From positions 1-46,887 of the forward strand of contig JAFZDU010000112.1 of NCBI GenBank assembly GCA_017561025.1: a stretch of DNA of 46,887 nt, read 5' to 3'. The stretch is from Bacteroidales bacterium. Its GTDB lineage: Bacteria > Bacteroidota > Bacteroidia > Bacteroidales > F082. A program made the position numbers and the translations under genes. The notes under the pieces are model-generated. The model ran no database searches, was not told the DNA's origin, and worked only from the letters and a program-made list of their open reading frames with translations. Positions 8,984 through 19,236 of the stretch are shown here, piece by piece. Numbering within the stretch: the first letter of the stretch is position 1; the number at the start of each line of letters is the position of its first letter.

Positions 8984-9009
8984 GGCTGCTTGTTTGAGCA
9001 GCCTTTTTT
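8984..9009 (+). terminator. Rho-independent terminator after the porin gene
   Basis: GGCTGC (8984-8989) pairs with GCAGCC (8998-9003) around an 8-nt loop and is followed by TTTTTT. The promoter of the next gene overlaps it. Confidence 0.85.
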
Positions 9010-9019
9010 GTATGTTTGC
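8990..9019 (+). promoter_or_regulatory. Promoter embedded in the porin terminator
   Basis: TTG at 8990-8992, in the terminator loop, is followed by 18 bases and then TATGTTTGC at 9011-9019, a full TAnnTTTGC -7 box. Transcription would start a few bases before the ATG at 9035, giving a very short leader. Confidence 0.6.
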
Positions 9020-9034
9020 AAAAAATATTTAACA

Positions 9035-9877
9035 ATGAAATTGATTATAGATTGCGGTTCGACAAAGGCTGATTGGGTCATCATAAATGATAAAAATATT
9101 GTTGTTTCTTTCCAAACAGAAGGCTTCAATCCTAATTATACTGATAAAAAATATATTTCAAGTATAATTTTAGATAATATCATATATCATCCATATATTC
9201 AAGAAATTACTGATGTTTACTTTTATGGTTCAGGTTGCGGAAAAGAAGAGAATTGTGCTTTGATCAAAGATATTTTATCATCAGTATTTGTCAATGCTGA
9301 AATCAGCGTTACACACGACATGTTGGCAGCTTGTCACGCTCTTTTAGGCGACCGAAATGGAATCGCATGCATATTGGGAACAGGATCTAATTCATGTCTT
9401 TATGATGGAAAAGAAATCGCTGAAAGATCAGTTTCATTAGGATATGTTTTAGGTGATGAAGGCAGCGCCAATCATATAGGTAAAAGAATAATCCATGACT
9501 ATTTCTATAAAATAATGCCAGACGATTTGATGGTTGAGTTCGAATCAGAATATGACATAAATATATCAGATTTTATAGAAAATATTTATCATAAGAATCA
9601 GGTTTCTAGATATTTAGCAGAGTTTACCAAATTCGCTTACGCCAACAAAGAACATGATTACATAAAGAGTTTATGTTCACTATGTTTCGATGAGTTTATA
9701 GAATACTTTATCTTAAAGTTCAAGCCAAGTGTAAACACGGAAATAGGTTTTGTTGGGTCAATAGCATATTATTTCCAAGACATATTATCCGAACGTCTTG
9801 AAGATAAAGGTTTGAAAATAAGTAAGATAGTTAAAAATCCTATTGAAGGACTTATTGATTATTATTCTCAGAAATGA
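9035..9877 (+). CDS. N-acetylglucosamine kinase-like protein (BadF/BadG ATPase family)
   Basis: 280 residues from MKLIIDCGSTKADWVII, where the DCGSTKADW stretch is the phosphate-1 motif of the ASKHA fold; the upstream extension to 8981 runs through the terminator and promoter. ILGTGSNS (phosphate-2) and LGYVLGDEGSANHIGK (substrate/adenosine region) fit BadF/BadG/BcrA/BcrD proteins related to N-acetylglucosamine kinase. It probably phosphorylates GlcNAc or a related amino sugar in the cytoplasm, feeding cell-wall sugar salvage. The last 26 bases overlap the end of miaA in convergent orientation. Family certain, substrate inferred. Confidence 0.85.
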   Translation: MKLIIDCGSTKADWVIINDKNIVVSFQTEGFNPNYTDKKYISSIILDNIIYHPYIQEITDVYFYGSGCGKEENCALIKDILSSVFVNAEISVTHDMLAACHALLGDRNGIACILGTGSNSCLYDGKEIAERSVSLGYVLGDEGSANHIGKRIIHDYFYKIMPDDLMVEFESEYDINISDFIENIYHKNQVSRYLAEFTKFAYANKEHDYIKSLCSLCFDEFIEYFILKFKPSVNTEIGFVGSIAYYFQDILSERLEDKGLKISKIVKNPIEGLIDYYSQK

Positions 9878-10772
9878 CAGTTTTGATGTAATTTATCATT
9901 TCTGGAATCTCGTCAATAGTAAACCATTGGTAATCATTATTCTTTCTTAACCAAGTCATTTGTCTTTTAGCATATTGACGTGTATTGATTTTGATATGTT
10001 CAATTGCTTCGTTAAGAGTTGCTTTTCCATCGAAATGCTCAAACAATTCTTTGTAACCAACAGTATTTAAACTATTTAGATGACGTTTAGGGTACATTGC
10101 TTTTGCTTCTTCCAGAAGACCTTCCGAAACCATTTTCTCGACTCTAAGGTTAATTCTTGATATGAGTTCGTTTCTATCCCAAAGCAAAGCGACTTTAATT
10201 ATTTTAAAATCACGGACTTTTGCTGTGTTATTTCTGAAAGAAGAGTAGGTGAGTCCTGTCTGATAACATACCTCCACTGCACGTTGCAATCGTCTAGGAT
10301 TATATTTATCAACGATATTATAATATTCAGGATCAAGATGTTGGACTTCGTTTTGAAGAGCAAACAGTCCGCCTTCTTCGTATAATTTATTGACTTTATT
10401 TCTTACTTCGTCGCTGATGTCCGGAATTGAGTCAAGACCTTTGCAAACGGCATCAATGAACAATCCTGATCCGCCTGTTAGAACAACAGTATCGTAGTTT
10501 ATATAGAGTTTTTTCAATAAAGCAAGAACATCATTTTCGTAATCAGCAACGTCATATTTATCTTCGACATTGAGATTGTGAATCATATGATGCTGAACTT
10601 CAGATTGTTCTTCTTTTGTAGGCGCTGCTGTTCCAATAGGAAGTTCCTTATAAAACTGACGACTATCGGCAGAGATGATCTCTGTGCCGAGGGCTTTAGC
10701 AACTTGGATTGCAGTAGCTGTTTTGCCCGAGGCTGTCGGTCCTGCTATTACAACGAGATATTTATCCATCAT
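9852..10772 (-). CDS. miaA: tRNA dimethylallyltransferase
   Basis: Transfers the dimethylallyl group from DMAPP to the N6 of A37 in tRNAs that read UNN codons, giving i6A. 306 residues, normal length. The P-loop GPTASGKT is at residues 11-18, followed by ISADSRQFYKELPIGTAAP, which binds the anticodon loop; PRRLQRAVEV and the C-terminal QYAKRQMTWLRK segment are also typical. The ATG overlaps the cca stop (AAATGATGG), so it is translationally coupled to cca and both genes act on tRNA. Met2, 3 bases in, is an equally possible start. Its 3' end overlaps the convergent kinase gene by 26 bp. Confidence 0.96.
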   Translation of the reverse strand: MMDKYLVVIAGPTASGKTATAIQVAKALGTEIISADSRQFYKELPIGTAAPTKEEQSEVQHHMIHNLNVEDKYDVADYENDVLALLKKLYINYDTVVLTGGSGLFIDAVCKGLDSIPDISDEVRNKVNKLYEEGGLFALQNEVQHLDPEYYNIVDKYNPRRLQRAVEVCYQTGLTYSSFRNNTAKVRDFKIIKVALLWDRNELISRINLRVEKMVSEGLLEEAKAMYPKRHLNSLNTVGYKELFEHFDGKATLNEAIEHIKINTRQYAKRQMTWLRKNNDYQWFTIDEIPEMINYIKTVISENNNQ

Positions 10773-12247
10773 TTCTCAATTTTATTTGGAACAGGTCCAT
10801 TAGATTTAACTTCAACAGGTTCAGTAACTTCTTGTACAACCGTCAAACCTAATTTAATGCCTTCAGCTTTCATGAATTCGTATGCTTCTTGGAAGTTGTT
10901 GCCGATGATGCCATCCAAAACAGCTTCACGAATGGCAGTCTTTATAACTCCGACATTTCTTCCTTCAGTAATACCGAAAGTTGTCATGATGACTTCACCA
11001 TTGACAGGAGGCTGCCAGTTCCTGAGGTGGTCTTTTTCCTCAAGTTCTTTGAGTTTCTTTCTGACTAACTGGAAGTTATTGTGATATTTGTTTCTCTTTT
11101 CTTCATTTTTTGAAGTGATGTCAGCGTCGCATAATATCATCAAATCATCAATATCGTCGCCAGCATCAAAAAGCAAACGTCTTACTGCTGAATCAGTTAC
11201 TTCTTCTTGTACTAAAGCGATAGGACGGAGGTGAAGTGAAATAAGTTTTTGTACATATTTCATTTTTTCATTAAGAGGAAGTTTCAATGCTGCGAAGATT
11301 TTTGGTGTCATTTTGGCACCTTTTGTCTCGTGACCATGGAATGTCCAACCTATACCTTTGTCATATTTCTTGGTAAGAGGTTTTGCAATATCATGAAGTA
11401 CGGCTGCCCATCTTAACCAGAGATCGCCGCCTGCTTCTGCAACATTGTCAAGTACTTCCATTGTATGATAGAAGTTGTCTTTATGACCTCTTCCGTCATG
11501 AACGTCAACGCCTTTAAGCGCAGAAAGTTGAGGAAATATAATCTTCAATAAACCAGATGCATCCAATAATTTAAAGCCGATACTAGGTTTAGAAGAAAGG
11601 ATTATTTTGTTAAGTTCCTCGTTGACGCGTTCCATTGAGATAATCTTAATTCTCTCAGCGTTTCTCTTGATAGAGTTAAACGATTCTTCTTCAATGGTAA
11701 AATGTAGTTGAGTTGCAAAACGAATCGCACGCATCATACGTAATGGGTCGTCAGAATATGTGACGTCAGGATCTAATGGGGTTCTGATGATTTTATTGTT
11801 TAAATCTTCCACGCCATTGAATGGGTCTACCAATTCACCGAAGTTGCCTTCGTTAAGACTTATCGCTAAAGCATTGATAGTGAAGTCTCTTCTGTTTTGG
11901 TCGTCTTCCAAAGTGCCGTCTTCAACCATTGGTTTTCTGCTTGATGGTTCGTATGACTCTCTTCGTGCTCCAACAAATTCTATCTCTTTGTCTTTCATCC
12001 GAATCATGGCAGTGCCAAAGCGTCCATAATATTTAACTTCTTTCTTTTCGTTGATGAGAGCTGCAGTCTTTTTCGCAAGTTCAATTCCGCTTCCAACTGT
12101 CACAACATCGATGTCGTTTGATGGACGTTTGAGTAAAATATCGCGTACATAACCTCCAATCACGTATGATTCGTAGTTAAGTTCGCGACTGGCCTTGGTG
12201 ATGACCTTAAAAAAATTGTTGTTTATATATTCTGACAAATTCTTCAT
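10769..12247 (-). CDS. cca: CCA-adding tRNA nucleotidyltransferase with HD domain
   Basis: Adds or repairs the 3' CCA of tRNA. 492 residues from MKNLSEYINNNFF; the 17 upstream codons would cross the promoter and were rejected. The nucleotidyltransferase core is at the N-terminus: YVIGGYVRDILL, then NDIDVVTVGSG with the two metal-binding Asp residues, and RRDFTINALAISL. An HD domain follows (HTMEVLDNVAEAGGD...WAAVLHDIAKP), typical of the HD-containing polyA polymerase/CCA family. A -7 box TACCTTTGC ends only about 6 bases from the ATG, so the transcript has almost no leader. The gene is coupled to miaA by an ATGA overlap. Confidence 0.95.
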   Translation of the reverse strand: MKNLSEYINNNFFKVITKASRELNYESYVIGGYVRDILLKRPSNDIDVVTVGSGIELAKKTAALINEKKEVKYYGRFGTAMIRMKDKEIEFVGARRESYEPSSRKPMVEDGTLEDDQNRRDFTINALAISLNEGNFGELVDPFNGVEDLNNKIIRTPLDPDVTYSDDPLRMMRAIRFATQLHFTIEEESFNSIKRNAERIKIISMERVNEELNKIILSSKPSIGFKLLDASGLLKIIFPQLSALKGVDVHDGRGHKDNFYHTMEVLDNVAEAGGDLWLRWAAVLHDIAKPLTKKYDKGIGWTFHGHETKGAKMTPKIFAALKLPLNEKMKYVQKLISLHLRPIALVQEEVTDSAVRRLLFDAGDDIDDLMILCDADITSKNEEKRNKYHNNFQLVRKKLKELEEKDHLRNWQPPVNGEVIMTTFGITEGRNVGVIKTAIREAVLDGIIGNNFQEAYEFMKAEGIKLGLTVVQEVTEPVEVKSNGPVPNKIEK

Positions 12248-12252
12248 AGTTT

Positions 12253-12261
12253 GCAAAGGTA
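12253..12261 (-). promoter_or_regulatory. -7 box of cca-miaA, nearly leaderless
   Basis: The minus strand reads TACCTTTGC immediately before AAACTATGAAG, so transcription would start at or within a few bases of the start codon. This promoter position is what decides the cca start at 12247. Confidence 0.6.
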
Positions 12262-12289
12262 ATAAATTTTCTCTTTGATTTGAAAAGAA

Positions 12290-12313
12290 AAAGCGCACCC
12301 ATAGATGCGCTTT
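12290..12313 (-). terminator. Rho-independent terminator after clpC
   Basis: AAAGCGCA (12290-12297) and TGCGCTTT (12306-12313) form an 8-bp stem around an 8-nt loop. On the minus strand it is followed by TTCTTTTC, and it lies 22 bases past the clpC stop. Confidence 0.8.
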
Positions 12314-12334
12314 ATGTCATTGATATTTATGTTG

Positions 12335-14878
12335 TTACTCTGTTAATATTCTTTCTCCAGCAGGTATTACATTAACAATCATATCATCTTTTGCATCGTC
12401 ATAGTCGATAACAATCTTTTCGCCGATGTTGATTTTAGTCTGTATTATTTTTTCAGCAAGAACGTCCTCGATATATTTTTGAATTGCACGTTTCAAAGGT
12501 CTTGCTCCATATTGGTCGTCCCATCCTTTTTCAGCGACGTAGTCGTGTGCTTTTTCTGTGAGTTCCAATGTGTAGCCCAGCTCTACTATACGTTTGTAAA
12601 CCTTCTTCAATTCGACATCGATAATCTTGTTGATATCGGCTTTTTCCAAGGAGTTGAATATCAAAACATCATCAATTCTATTGAGGAATTCCGGTGCGAA
12701 TGAACGTTTCAAAGCATTTTCTATCACGCTGCGACTATATTCATCTTTACCGTCCTTTTTAGCTTGTGTACCAAATCCGACACCTTGTCCGAAATCCTTC
12801 AACTGACGAGAACCGATATTGGATGTCATGATGATGATTGTGTTTTTAAAGTCGACTTTACGACCTAAGCTATCTGTGAGCTGACCATCATCAAGAACTT
12901 GAAGTAGAAGATGGAATACATCAGGATGTGCTTTCTCAATCTCGTCGAGGAGGACAATAGAATAAGGCTTGCGACGAACTTTTTCTGTAAGCTGACCGCC
13001 TTCTTCATAACCGACATAACCTGGAGGCGCTCCCACCAAACGAGATACTGCAAATTTCTCCATATATTCACTCATATCGATTCTAATCAAAGCATCTTCT
13101 GAATCAAAGAGATACTTGGCCAAAATCTTTGCGAGATATGTCTTTCCGACACCGGTAGGTCCTAAGAATATAAAGCTACCGATAGGTCTGTTAGGATCTT
13201 TCAAGCCTGCTCTGTTACGGCGTATTGCACGCACAATCTTCTTGATAGCGTCATCTTGACCTATGACGGAACCTTGTATTTCAGATTCCATATTCATGAG
13301 TTTGTCGCTTTCATTATGAGCTATTCTTTGTACAGGCACGCCTGTCATCATAGCGATAACTTCAGCTACATTTTCTTTTGTGACAATTTGGCGGTTGGTA
13401 TTGCTTTTAGCTTCCCACTCTTTTTTCTCTGTTTCAAGTTTGCCAATGATAGTCAATTCTTCGCTACGAAGTTCGCCAGCATCTTCGAATTTCTGTTCAG
13501 CGATGGCGATTTTCTTGAGTTCACGAATTTCTTCCAGTCTTTGTTCGTATTCTGTGATTTTTGAAGGGACATCAATGTTGCTGATATGAACTCTTGATCC
13601 AGCTTCATCCAAAGCATCTATAGCTTTGTCAGGAAGGCAACGGTCTGAGATATAACGTTCTGTGAGTTTAACGCAAGCTTCAATAGCTTCAGGATCATAT
13701 TTTACGAGATGGTGGTCTTCATATTTATCCTTGATATTATTAAGGATTTCAATTGTTTCTTCCGGTGTAGTAGGTTCAACCAAAACCTTTTGGAAACGAC
13801 GTTCCAAAGCTCCGTCTTTTTCAATATATTGGCGGTATTCGTCCAATGTTGTCGCTCCGATGCATTGAAGTTCGCCGCGTGCTAGAGCTGGTTTCAACAT
13901 ATTGCTTGCATCGAGGGAGCCATTAGCATTGCCAGCTCCTACGATAGTATGAATTTCGTCGATGAAAAGAATTATTTCAGGATTCTTTTCTAACTCGTTG
14001 AGTATTGATTTGATACGTTCTTCAAACTGACCTCTGTATTTTGTACCAGCGACAACTGATGCGAGGTCGAGCATGATTATTCTTTTGTTGTAAAGAGCTC
14101 TTGAGACCTTGCGTTGAACTATACGTAATGCCAATCCTTCTGCGATGGCAGACTTGCCAACGCCTGGTTCGCCGATCAGGATAGGGTTGTTTTTCTTGCG
14201 TCGGCTAAGTATCTGGGCCACACGTTCGAGTTCTTTCTCACGTCCGACGATAGGGTCGAGCCGTTTTTCTTCAGCAGCGCGTGTTAAATCGCGGCCGAAA
14301 TTATCCAAAACAGGAGTCTTAGATTTCACATTTGATGATTTTTGTGCAGGTTCCTTAGGCTTGACTTCTTCAAAGTCATCGTCAAAAAGAGTGTCTTTAG
14401 GTTCTTCTACGATATCGTCTTCCTTTATAGGGCTTTGTTTTATGATGCCGCTACCTTTAAGCTTGCTTTTGAAAATATCATAATTGATTCCTTCATATTC
14501 AAGTCGTTGTGAAACGATATTGTTATCGTCGTGTAAGATTGCGAGCATTAGGTGCTCTGGGTCAACGAATTCACAATTGAATTCTTTTGCAACGATATAG
14601 GTGAACTTTAAAGCTCTCTCTGTTTGTTTTGTAAGAGGAATATTGTCGGTATTGTTCTTCTCGACAATATTAGACTTTATTGATGCGACTAATTTTTGTT
14701 TAAAGGCTTCAATGTCAAGTTTTAGTTCATCAAGGATATGTGTTACTCCATTATCCTTTCCATCAATAATACCTAAAAAAAGATGCTCCAAGCCTATGTA
14801 AGAGTTTCCCAATTTCACAGCTTCCTCATGACTACGAAACATTATTTCACGAACTCTTGGAGAAAATTTTGCGTCCAT
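12335..14878 (-). CDS. clpC: ClpC-type AAA+ unfoldase, ATP-dependent Clp protease subunit
   Basis: 847 residues, full length. Order: Clp N-terminal repeat domain (1-145, [20 protein letters not shown]), acidic linker (150-190), AAA-1 with Walker A GEPGVGKS at 236-243 and Walker B ILFIDEIH at 303-310, a middle domain with a UVR motif (~452-485, [15 protein letters not shown]) that marks ClpC rather than ClpB, and AAA-2 with GPTGVGKT at 573-580. A GQGVGFG loop in AAA-2 could be the ClpP-docking tripeptide (VGF). Unfolds substrates for ClpP in protein quality control. Diverges from gyrA; ends at a clear terminator. Confidence 0.97.
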   Translation of the reverse strand: MDAKFSPRVREIMFRSHEEAVKLGNSYIGLEHLFLGIIDGKDNGVTHILDELKLDIEAFKQKLVASIKSNIVEKNNTDNIPLTKQTERALKFTYIVAKEFNCEFVDPEHLMLAILHDDNNIVSQRLEYEGINYDIFKSKLKGSGIIKQSPIKEDDIVEEPKDTLFDDDFEEVKPKEPAQKSSNVKSKTPVLDNFGRDLTRAAEEKRLDPIVGREKELERVAQILSRRKKNNPILIGEPGVGKSAIAEGLALRIVQRKVSRALYNKRIIMLDLASVVAGTKYRGQFEERIKSILNELEKNPEIILFIDEIHTIVGAGNANGSLDASNMLKPALARGELQCIGATTLDEYRQYIEKDGALERRFQKVLVEPTTPEETIEILNNIKDKYEDHHLVKYDPEAIEACVKLTERYISDRCLPDKAIDALDEAGSRVHISNIDVPSKITEYEQRLEEIRELKKIAIAEQKFEDAGELRSEELTIIGKLETEKKEWEAKSNTNRQIVTKENVAEVIAMMTGVPVQRIAHNESDKLMNMESEIQGSVIGQDDAIKKIVRAIRRNRAGLKDPNRPIGSFIFLGPTGVGKTYLAKILAKYLFDSEDALIRIDMSEYMEKFAVSRLVGAPPGYVGYEEGGQLTEKVRRKPYSIVLLDEIEKAHPDVFHLLLQVLDDGQLTDSLGRKVDFKNTIIIMTSNIGSRQLKDFGQGVGFGTQAKKDGKDEYSRSVIENALKRSFAPEFLNRIDDVLIFNSLEKADINKIIDVELKKVYKRIVELGYTLELTEKAHDYVAEKGWDDQYGARPLKRAIQKYIEDVLAEKIIQTKINIGEKIVIDYDDAKDDMIVNVIPAGERILTE

Positions 14879-14947
14879 ATATTACTTTTGATATTATATT
14901 TACAAATCAATTTATGTTTATAACAAATCAATTACCATTTTGTCATA

Positions 14948-15009
14948 ACTGACAGGAAATTTTGTGCAAATATACAAACAAAATCCAAACCAATTTTTCA
15001 TCTGTCAGT
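14948..15009. promoter_or_regulatory. Inverted repeat ACTGACAG...CTGTCAGT around the clpC promoter
   Basis: ACTGACAG at 14948-14955 and CTGTCAGT at 15002-15009 are exact reverse complements 46 bases apart, on either side of the clpC -7 box. TTTTGTCA also occurs beside each arm (about 14938 and 15018). This could be a pair of half-sites for a regulator, or chance in AT-rich DNA. Confidence 0.35.
14966..14974 (-). promoter_or_regulatory. -7 box of clpC
   Basis: The minus strand reads TATATTTGC, a full TAnnTTTGC match about 88 bases before the clpC start. TTG triplets lie upstream but none at exactly the preferred spacing. Confidence 0.55.
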
Positions 15010-15079
15010 AAATAACATTTTGTCAAAAAAAAATTAGCAAAAAATAATTTTCAATAGGAAAAGCTAAAGGAAAAAACAT

Positions 15080-15088
15080 TATCTTTGC
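15080..15088 (+). promoter_or_regulatory. -7 box of gyrA
   Basis: TATCTTTGC matches the Bacteroidetes -7 consensus and lies 36 bases before the gyrA start. No clear -33 element was seen. Confidence 0.6.
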
Positions 15089-15123
15089 TACTTAATTTTA
15101 AAGGAAAAATATCTAAATAATAA

Positions 15124-17706
15124 ATGATGGAAGAACAATTAGGAGGAGAAAAAATAATTCCTATTAACATTGAGAATCACATGAAAACATCATACATCGA
15201 CTATTCGATGTCTGTTATTGTTGCACGTGCTCTTCCAGATGTTAGAGATGGATTGAAACCTGTACACCGTCGTATATTATACGGTATGATGGATATGGGC
15301 TTGTTATCAAATCGTCCTTATAAAAAATCCGCTAAGGTCGTAGGTGAGGTTTTGGGTAAGTACCACCCTCATGGCGACAGTTCTGTTTATGACGCTATGG
15401 TTCGTTTAGCTCAGGAATGGAACATGCGTTATCCAATGGTGGACGGACAAGGTAACTACGGTTCAATCGACGGTGACGGCGCAGCTGCTATGCGTTACAC
15501 GGAAACCAGATTAAGAAAGATTGCTGAAGAAATGCTGATCGACTTGGATAAAGATACAGTCGATTTCCAAAATAACTATGACGATTCTGAAAAAGAACCA
15601 GTCGTGCTTCCAGCTTTGATACCAAACCTCTTGGTTAATGGTGCAAGCGGTATCGCCGTCGGTATGGCAACAAATATGGCTCCACATAATCTCAGTGAGG
15701 TCATTGACGGTATTGTCGCTTATATCGACAATAAGGATATTACAATCAGCGAGCTGATGCAATATATCAAAGCCCCTGATTTCCCAACAGGCGGTATCAT
15801 TTATGGCTATGAAGGAGTAAGAGACGCTTTCGAAACAGGCCACGGCCGTATCATCTTAAGAGGTGAAACTACAATAGAACAACACGGCAATCACGAAAGA
15901 ATCATCGCTACATCAATACCATATCAGACAAACAAGGCTGATATGATCAAGAAGACAGCAGATCTTATCAACGATAAGAAACTTGAAGGTATTTCTGATA
16001 TACGCGACGAATCGGACCGTAAAGGTATGCGAATCGTTTATGAATTGAAGAAGGATGCTGTATCAAGCGTGGTTCTTAACAAGTTGTACCAGATGACTGG
16101 ATTGCAGAGCTCTTATTCAGTCAATAATGTAGCCCTTGTAAAAGGTCGCCCATATACTTTGAATTTAAAGCAACTCATCCAATATTATGTAGAGCATCGT
16201 CATGAGGTCGTTATCCGTCGTACACAACACGACTTGAGAGAGGCAAAGAAACGCGCTCATATATTGGAAGGTCTCGCAAGAGCAATTGATATCGTTGACC
16301 AAATCATCGCAACAATCCGCGCATGCAAAGGCGGTTCATCTGAAGCGAAACAGGCTTTGATGGAACAATATGGATTCGATGATCCTCAGGCAGCAGCTAT
16401 CGTGGCTTATCGTCTTGGTCAGTTGGCTGGCTTGGAAATCAAGAAGATCTTGGATGAATTAGATCAGTTGCAAAAGCTTATCCAACATCTCCAGGAAATC
16501 CTCGACAACGAAGGAATGCAGTTCGATATCATCAAGACAGAACTTCTTGCTATTAAAGAAAAATACGGCGACGAAAGAAAGACAACTATAGTTCATTCAG
16601 CAGATGACATCAGAATTGAAGACCTCATCTCTGACGACCCTGTAGTTGTTACAATTTCTCACCTTAATTATATAAAACGCACTAACCTCAGCGAATATAG
16701 AAGACAGAGTAGGGGAGGCAAGGGCTCAAAAGGCTCTGATGCTCGTGATGAAGACTTTATTGAACATCTCTTCGTGGCAACAAACCACAACTATATGCTG
16801 TTCTTTACTGAAAAAGGAAAGTGCTTCTGGCTTAGGGTATTCTCAATCCCTGAAGGCACAAAGACAAGCAAGGGTAGAGCAATTCAAAATCTTATCAACC
16901 TCGAACCAGGCGATAAAGTCAAGGCATTTATCAATGTCCCAACATTGAGCGATGAAGAATTCATTAATAACAACTATGTCATCATGGCAACCAAGAAAGG
17001 TGTTATTAAGAAGACTACACTCGAAGCTTATTCACGTCCACGTCAAAATGGTATCATTGCTTTGACAGTTAAAGACGGTGACGAATTGTTGTCAGTATGT
17101 CTAACAAATGGCCAACAAGAAATGTTAATGGCATTGCGTTCAGGTCGTGCCATCCGTTTCAACGAAAGCACAGTAAGACCAATGGGTAGAAGTGCTTCTG
17201 GTGTTAAGGGTGTTACATTAGCTGATGAAGAAACAGACGAAGTGGTAGGTTTGATCTGCGTCGACCCTAATGGTTCTTCAGATATCTTGGTCGTTTCTGA
17301 AAAAGGCTATGGAAAACGTTCTGAACTTGATGAATATCGTATCACCAATAGAGGTGGTAAAGGTGTCAAGACGCTCAATATCACAGACAAGACTGGTGAC
17401 TTGATAGCAATTAAAGATGTAAAAGATGGAGATGACTTGATGATTATCAATAAATCTGGTATCTTGATCCGTATTGCAGTCGACACATTGAGAGTTATGG
17501 GCCGCGCAACTCAAGGCGTCCGTTTGATTAACTTGCGCAACAATGATGAAATCGCAGCAGTTACAAAGGTAAGTGCCGACGTTATCGAAGAAGATGACGA
17601 GATACTTGAAAACGAAGGCATGAATGATGAACAAATTGTAGAAATACAAGTAACAGATGAAACTGATGCAACAGATGTGTCAAATAATTCAGAAGAAAAT
17701 AATTAA
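15124..17706 (+). CDS. gyrA: DNA gyrase subunit A
   Basis: Breakage-reunion subunit of DNA gyrase; cuts and rejoins DNA to introduce negative supercoils with GyrB. 860 residues. The catalytic Tyr is Y125 in MRYTETRL. The quinolone-resistance region is [12 protein letters not shown], with Ser86 and Asp90 corresponding to E. coli S83 and D87, so no classical resistance substitution. The GyrA box reads QSRGGKG at 528-534, one change from the canonical QRRGGKG. The C-terminal ~40 residues form an acidic tail ([11 protein letters not shown]...). It diverges from clpC; a TPR protein follows 25 bases after the stop and may be co-transcribed. Confidence 0.97.
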   Translation: MMEEQLGGEKIIPINIENHMKTSYIDYSMSVIVARALPDVRDGLKPVHRRILYGMMDMGLLSNRPYKKSAKVVGEVLGKYHPHGDSSVYDAMVRLAQEWNMRYPMVDGQGNYGSIDGDGAAAMRYTETRLRKIAEEMLIDLDKDTVDFQNNYDDSEKEPVVLPALIPNLLVNGASGIAVGMATNMAPHNLSEVIDGIVAYIDNKDITISELMQYIKAPDFPTGGIIYGYEGVRDAFETGHGRIILRGETTIEQHGNHERIIATSIPYQTNKADMIKKTADLINDKKLEGISDIRDESDRKGMRIVYELKKDAVSSVVLNKLYQMTGLQSSYSVNNVALVKGRPYTLNLKQLIQYYVEHRHEVVIRRTQHDLREAKKRAHILEGLARAIDIVDQIIATIRACKGGSSEAKQALMEQYGFDDPQAAAIVAYRLGQLAGLEIKKILDELDQLQKLIQHLQEILDNEGMQFDIIKTELLAIKEKYGDERKTTIVHSADDIRIEDLISDDPVVVTISHLNYIKRTNLSEYRRQSRGGKGSKGSDARDEDFIEHLFVATNHNYMLFFTEKGKCFWLRVFSIPEGTKTSKGRAIQNLINLEPGDKVKAFINVPTLSDEEFINNNYVIMATKKGVIKKTTLEAYSRPRQNGIIALTVKDGDELLSVCLTNGQQEMLMALRSGRAIRFNESTVRPMGRSASGVKGVTLADEETDEVVGLICVDPNGSSDILVVSEKGYGKRSELDEYRITNRGGKGVKTLNITDKTGDLIAIKDVKDGDDLMIINKSGILIRIAVDTLRVMGRATQGVRLINLRNNDEIAAVTKVSADVIEEDDEILENEGMNDEQIVEIQVTDETDATDVSNNSEENN

Positions 17707-17731
17707 ATAATCAACACAAAAATTAAAAAAA

Positions 17732-18964
17732 ATGAAAAAAGTGACATTTTTAGTAGTTATGTTAGCTTTCTTAGCTAATGTAGCTATGGCACAAAACAAA
17801 GAACGCGTTAACGCATACAACTACAACAAAAATGCTCAGGCTTATATACAAACAGCAGAGCAACTTATGGTTCAAAACAGAACTGACAAGGCTGCCAAAG
17901 AAATGAATAATGCTAAAATAATGCTTGAAAGAGCTAAGACTTCAATCGATTTGGCTGCAAATCACGATGAAACAAAAAATGATGCTAAGACATGGCACTA
18001 CTATGCAGTTATCTATCTTAAGATAGCTACATATCCAGAATTCGCTTCATTAGATGCTGAAGCATTAGAAAAAACAGCAGACGCATTAAGAAAAGTCATC
18101 GAATTAGATGAAACATATTTCAAACAAAATGGCGGTGAAATTTTCACTTATATTCAATCAGTTACAACAAATTACTTCAACCAAGGTGCTGTAGCATACG
18201 AAACAGGCGATTACGTAAAAGCTATCGACTGTTATATCAATGCTTACGAAACAATGGCTATGATCGGTCAAAAAGATAACGAAGCTTTGATGGTTGCTGC
18301 TCAAATCGCTGTTATGGCAAGTGAATACAACAGAGCTATTGAACTCTGCACAACATTGTTGAACGATGGTTATGAAACACCTCAAGTATATCAATACATG
18401 GCAATCGCACAAGGTTCATTGGAAAACAACGACGCTATGGTTGAATATTTACAAAAAGGTAGAGAAAGATTCCCAGAAGATGAAAGCCTCATCAACGAAC
18501 AAATCAATGCTTACTTAAAGTTAAAGAGAGAAGCTGAAATTATCGACCAAATCAGAGAAATGGCTGAAAAGAACACAACAAATTCAGTTTATTACTTTAT
18601 CTTAGGTACAATCTACGGCAACCCTGAATCAGAATTATACAATGTTGAAGAAGCTTTGAGCTGCTATAACAAAGTTATCGAAATCAATCCTAACGATGAA
18701 AATGCTTACATCAACATCGCTGGTATTTATATCGACAGATCAAATGCTTTAAAACACGAAGCTGATGAATTGCCACTCAATGAAACAAAGAAATATGACG
18801 AAATGATGGCTCAAATCGACGAAGTAAGAAAACAAGCTTTACCATACGTTGAAAAAGCACACGAATTATTACCACAAGACGAAGCTATCAAACAAATCCT
18901 CAAATCTTTGTATGTCAACTTGAAAATGATGGACAAAGCTAAAGCATTAGAAGGAGCTGAATAA
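17732..18964 (+). CDS. Exported tetratricopeptide-repeat protein
   Basis: 410 residues with a signal peptide (MKKVTFLVVMLAFLANVAMAQ), so periplasmic. TPR-like helical pairs cover most of the protein: TWHYYAVIYLKIATYPEF, YFNQGAVAYETGDYVKAIDCY, YYFILGTIYGNPESELYNVEEALSCYNKVIEINPNDENAYINIAGIY. Such proteins act as scaffolds; no partner can be named. It lies 25 bases downstream of gyrA and ends before a hairpin at 18987, so it may be read from the gyrA transcript. Confidence 0.85.
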   Translation: MKKVTFLVVMLAFLANVAMAQNKERVNAYNYNKNAQAYIQTAEQLMVQNRTDKAAKEMNNAKIMLERAKTSIDLAANHDETKNDAKTWHYYAVIYLKIATYPEFASLDAEALEKTADALRKVIELDETYFKQNGGEIFTYIQSVTTNYFNQGAVAYETGDYVKAIDCYINAYETMAMIGQKDNEALMVAAQIAVMASEYNRAIELCTTLLNDGYETPQVYQYMAIAQGSLENNDAMVEYLQKGRERFPEDESLINEQINAYLKLKREAEIIDQIREMAEKNTTNSVYYFILGTIYGNPESELYNVEEALSCYNKVIEINPNDENAYINIAGIYIDRSNALKHEADELPLNETKKYDEMMAQIDEVRKQALPYVEKAHELLPQDEAIKQILKSLYVNLKMMDKAKALEGAE

Positions 18965-18986
18965 TTTAAATTATAATTAAAAAATT

Positions 18987-19017
18987 AAGTCGTGGAGTCG
19001 GTAACACTTCACGACTT
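18987..19017 (+). terminator. Terminator-like hairpin after the TPR gene
   Basis: AAGTCGTG (18987-18994) pairs exactly with CACGACTT (19010-19017) around a 15-nt loop and is followed by the T-rich ATTCTTTTA. It is weaker than the other terminators because the U-tract is interrupted. From 19018 to 19160 only AT-rich DNA without recognised features is seen. Confidence 0.65.
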
Positions 19018-19160
19018 ATTCTTTTATAAACACTATTTAACATAATATATATTATATTCCAAAAGTGGCAAACTATAAATTCAAAGAAAAATTTAATGTT
19101 AATTATTGTTAAGAAACAATTTTATTATCATTTAACATCTTTTCGTACAATATTTTTTGA

Positions 19161-19169
19161 TAAATTTGC
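19161..19169 (+). promoter_or_regulatory. -7 box of the DUF3127 gene
   Basis: TAAATTTGC matches TAnnTTTGC and lies 67 bases before the start at 19237. No clear -33 element. Confidence 0.5.
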
Positions 19170-19236
19170 TCATGAGAATCAAAAACGTTTTACTTTTTTA
19201 ATTCTTTAGTAATCAATAATTAAAATATAGTGCGAA

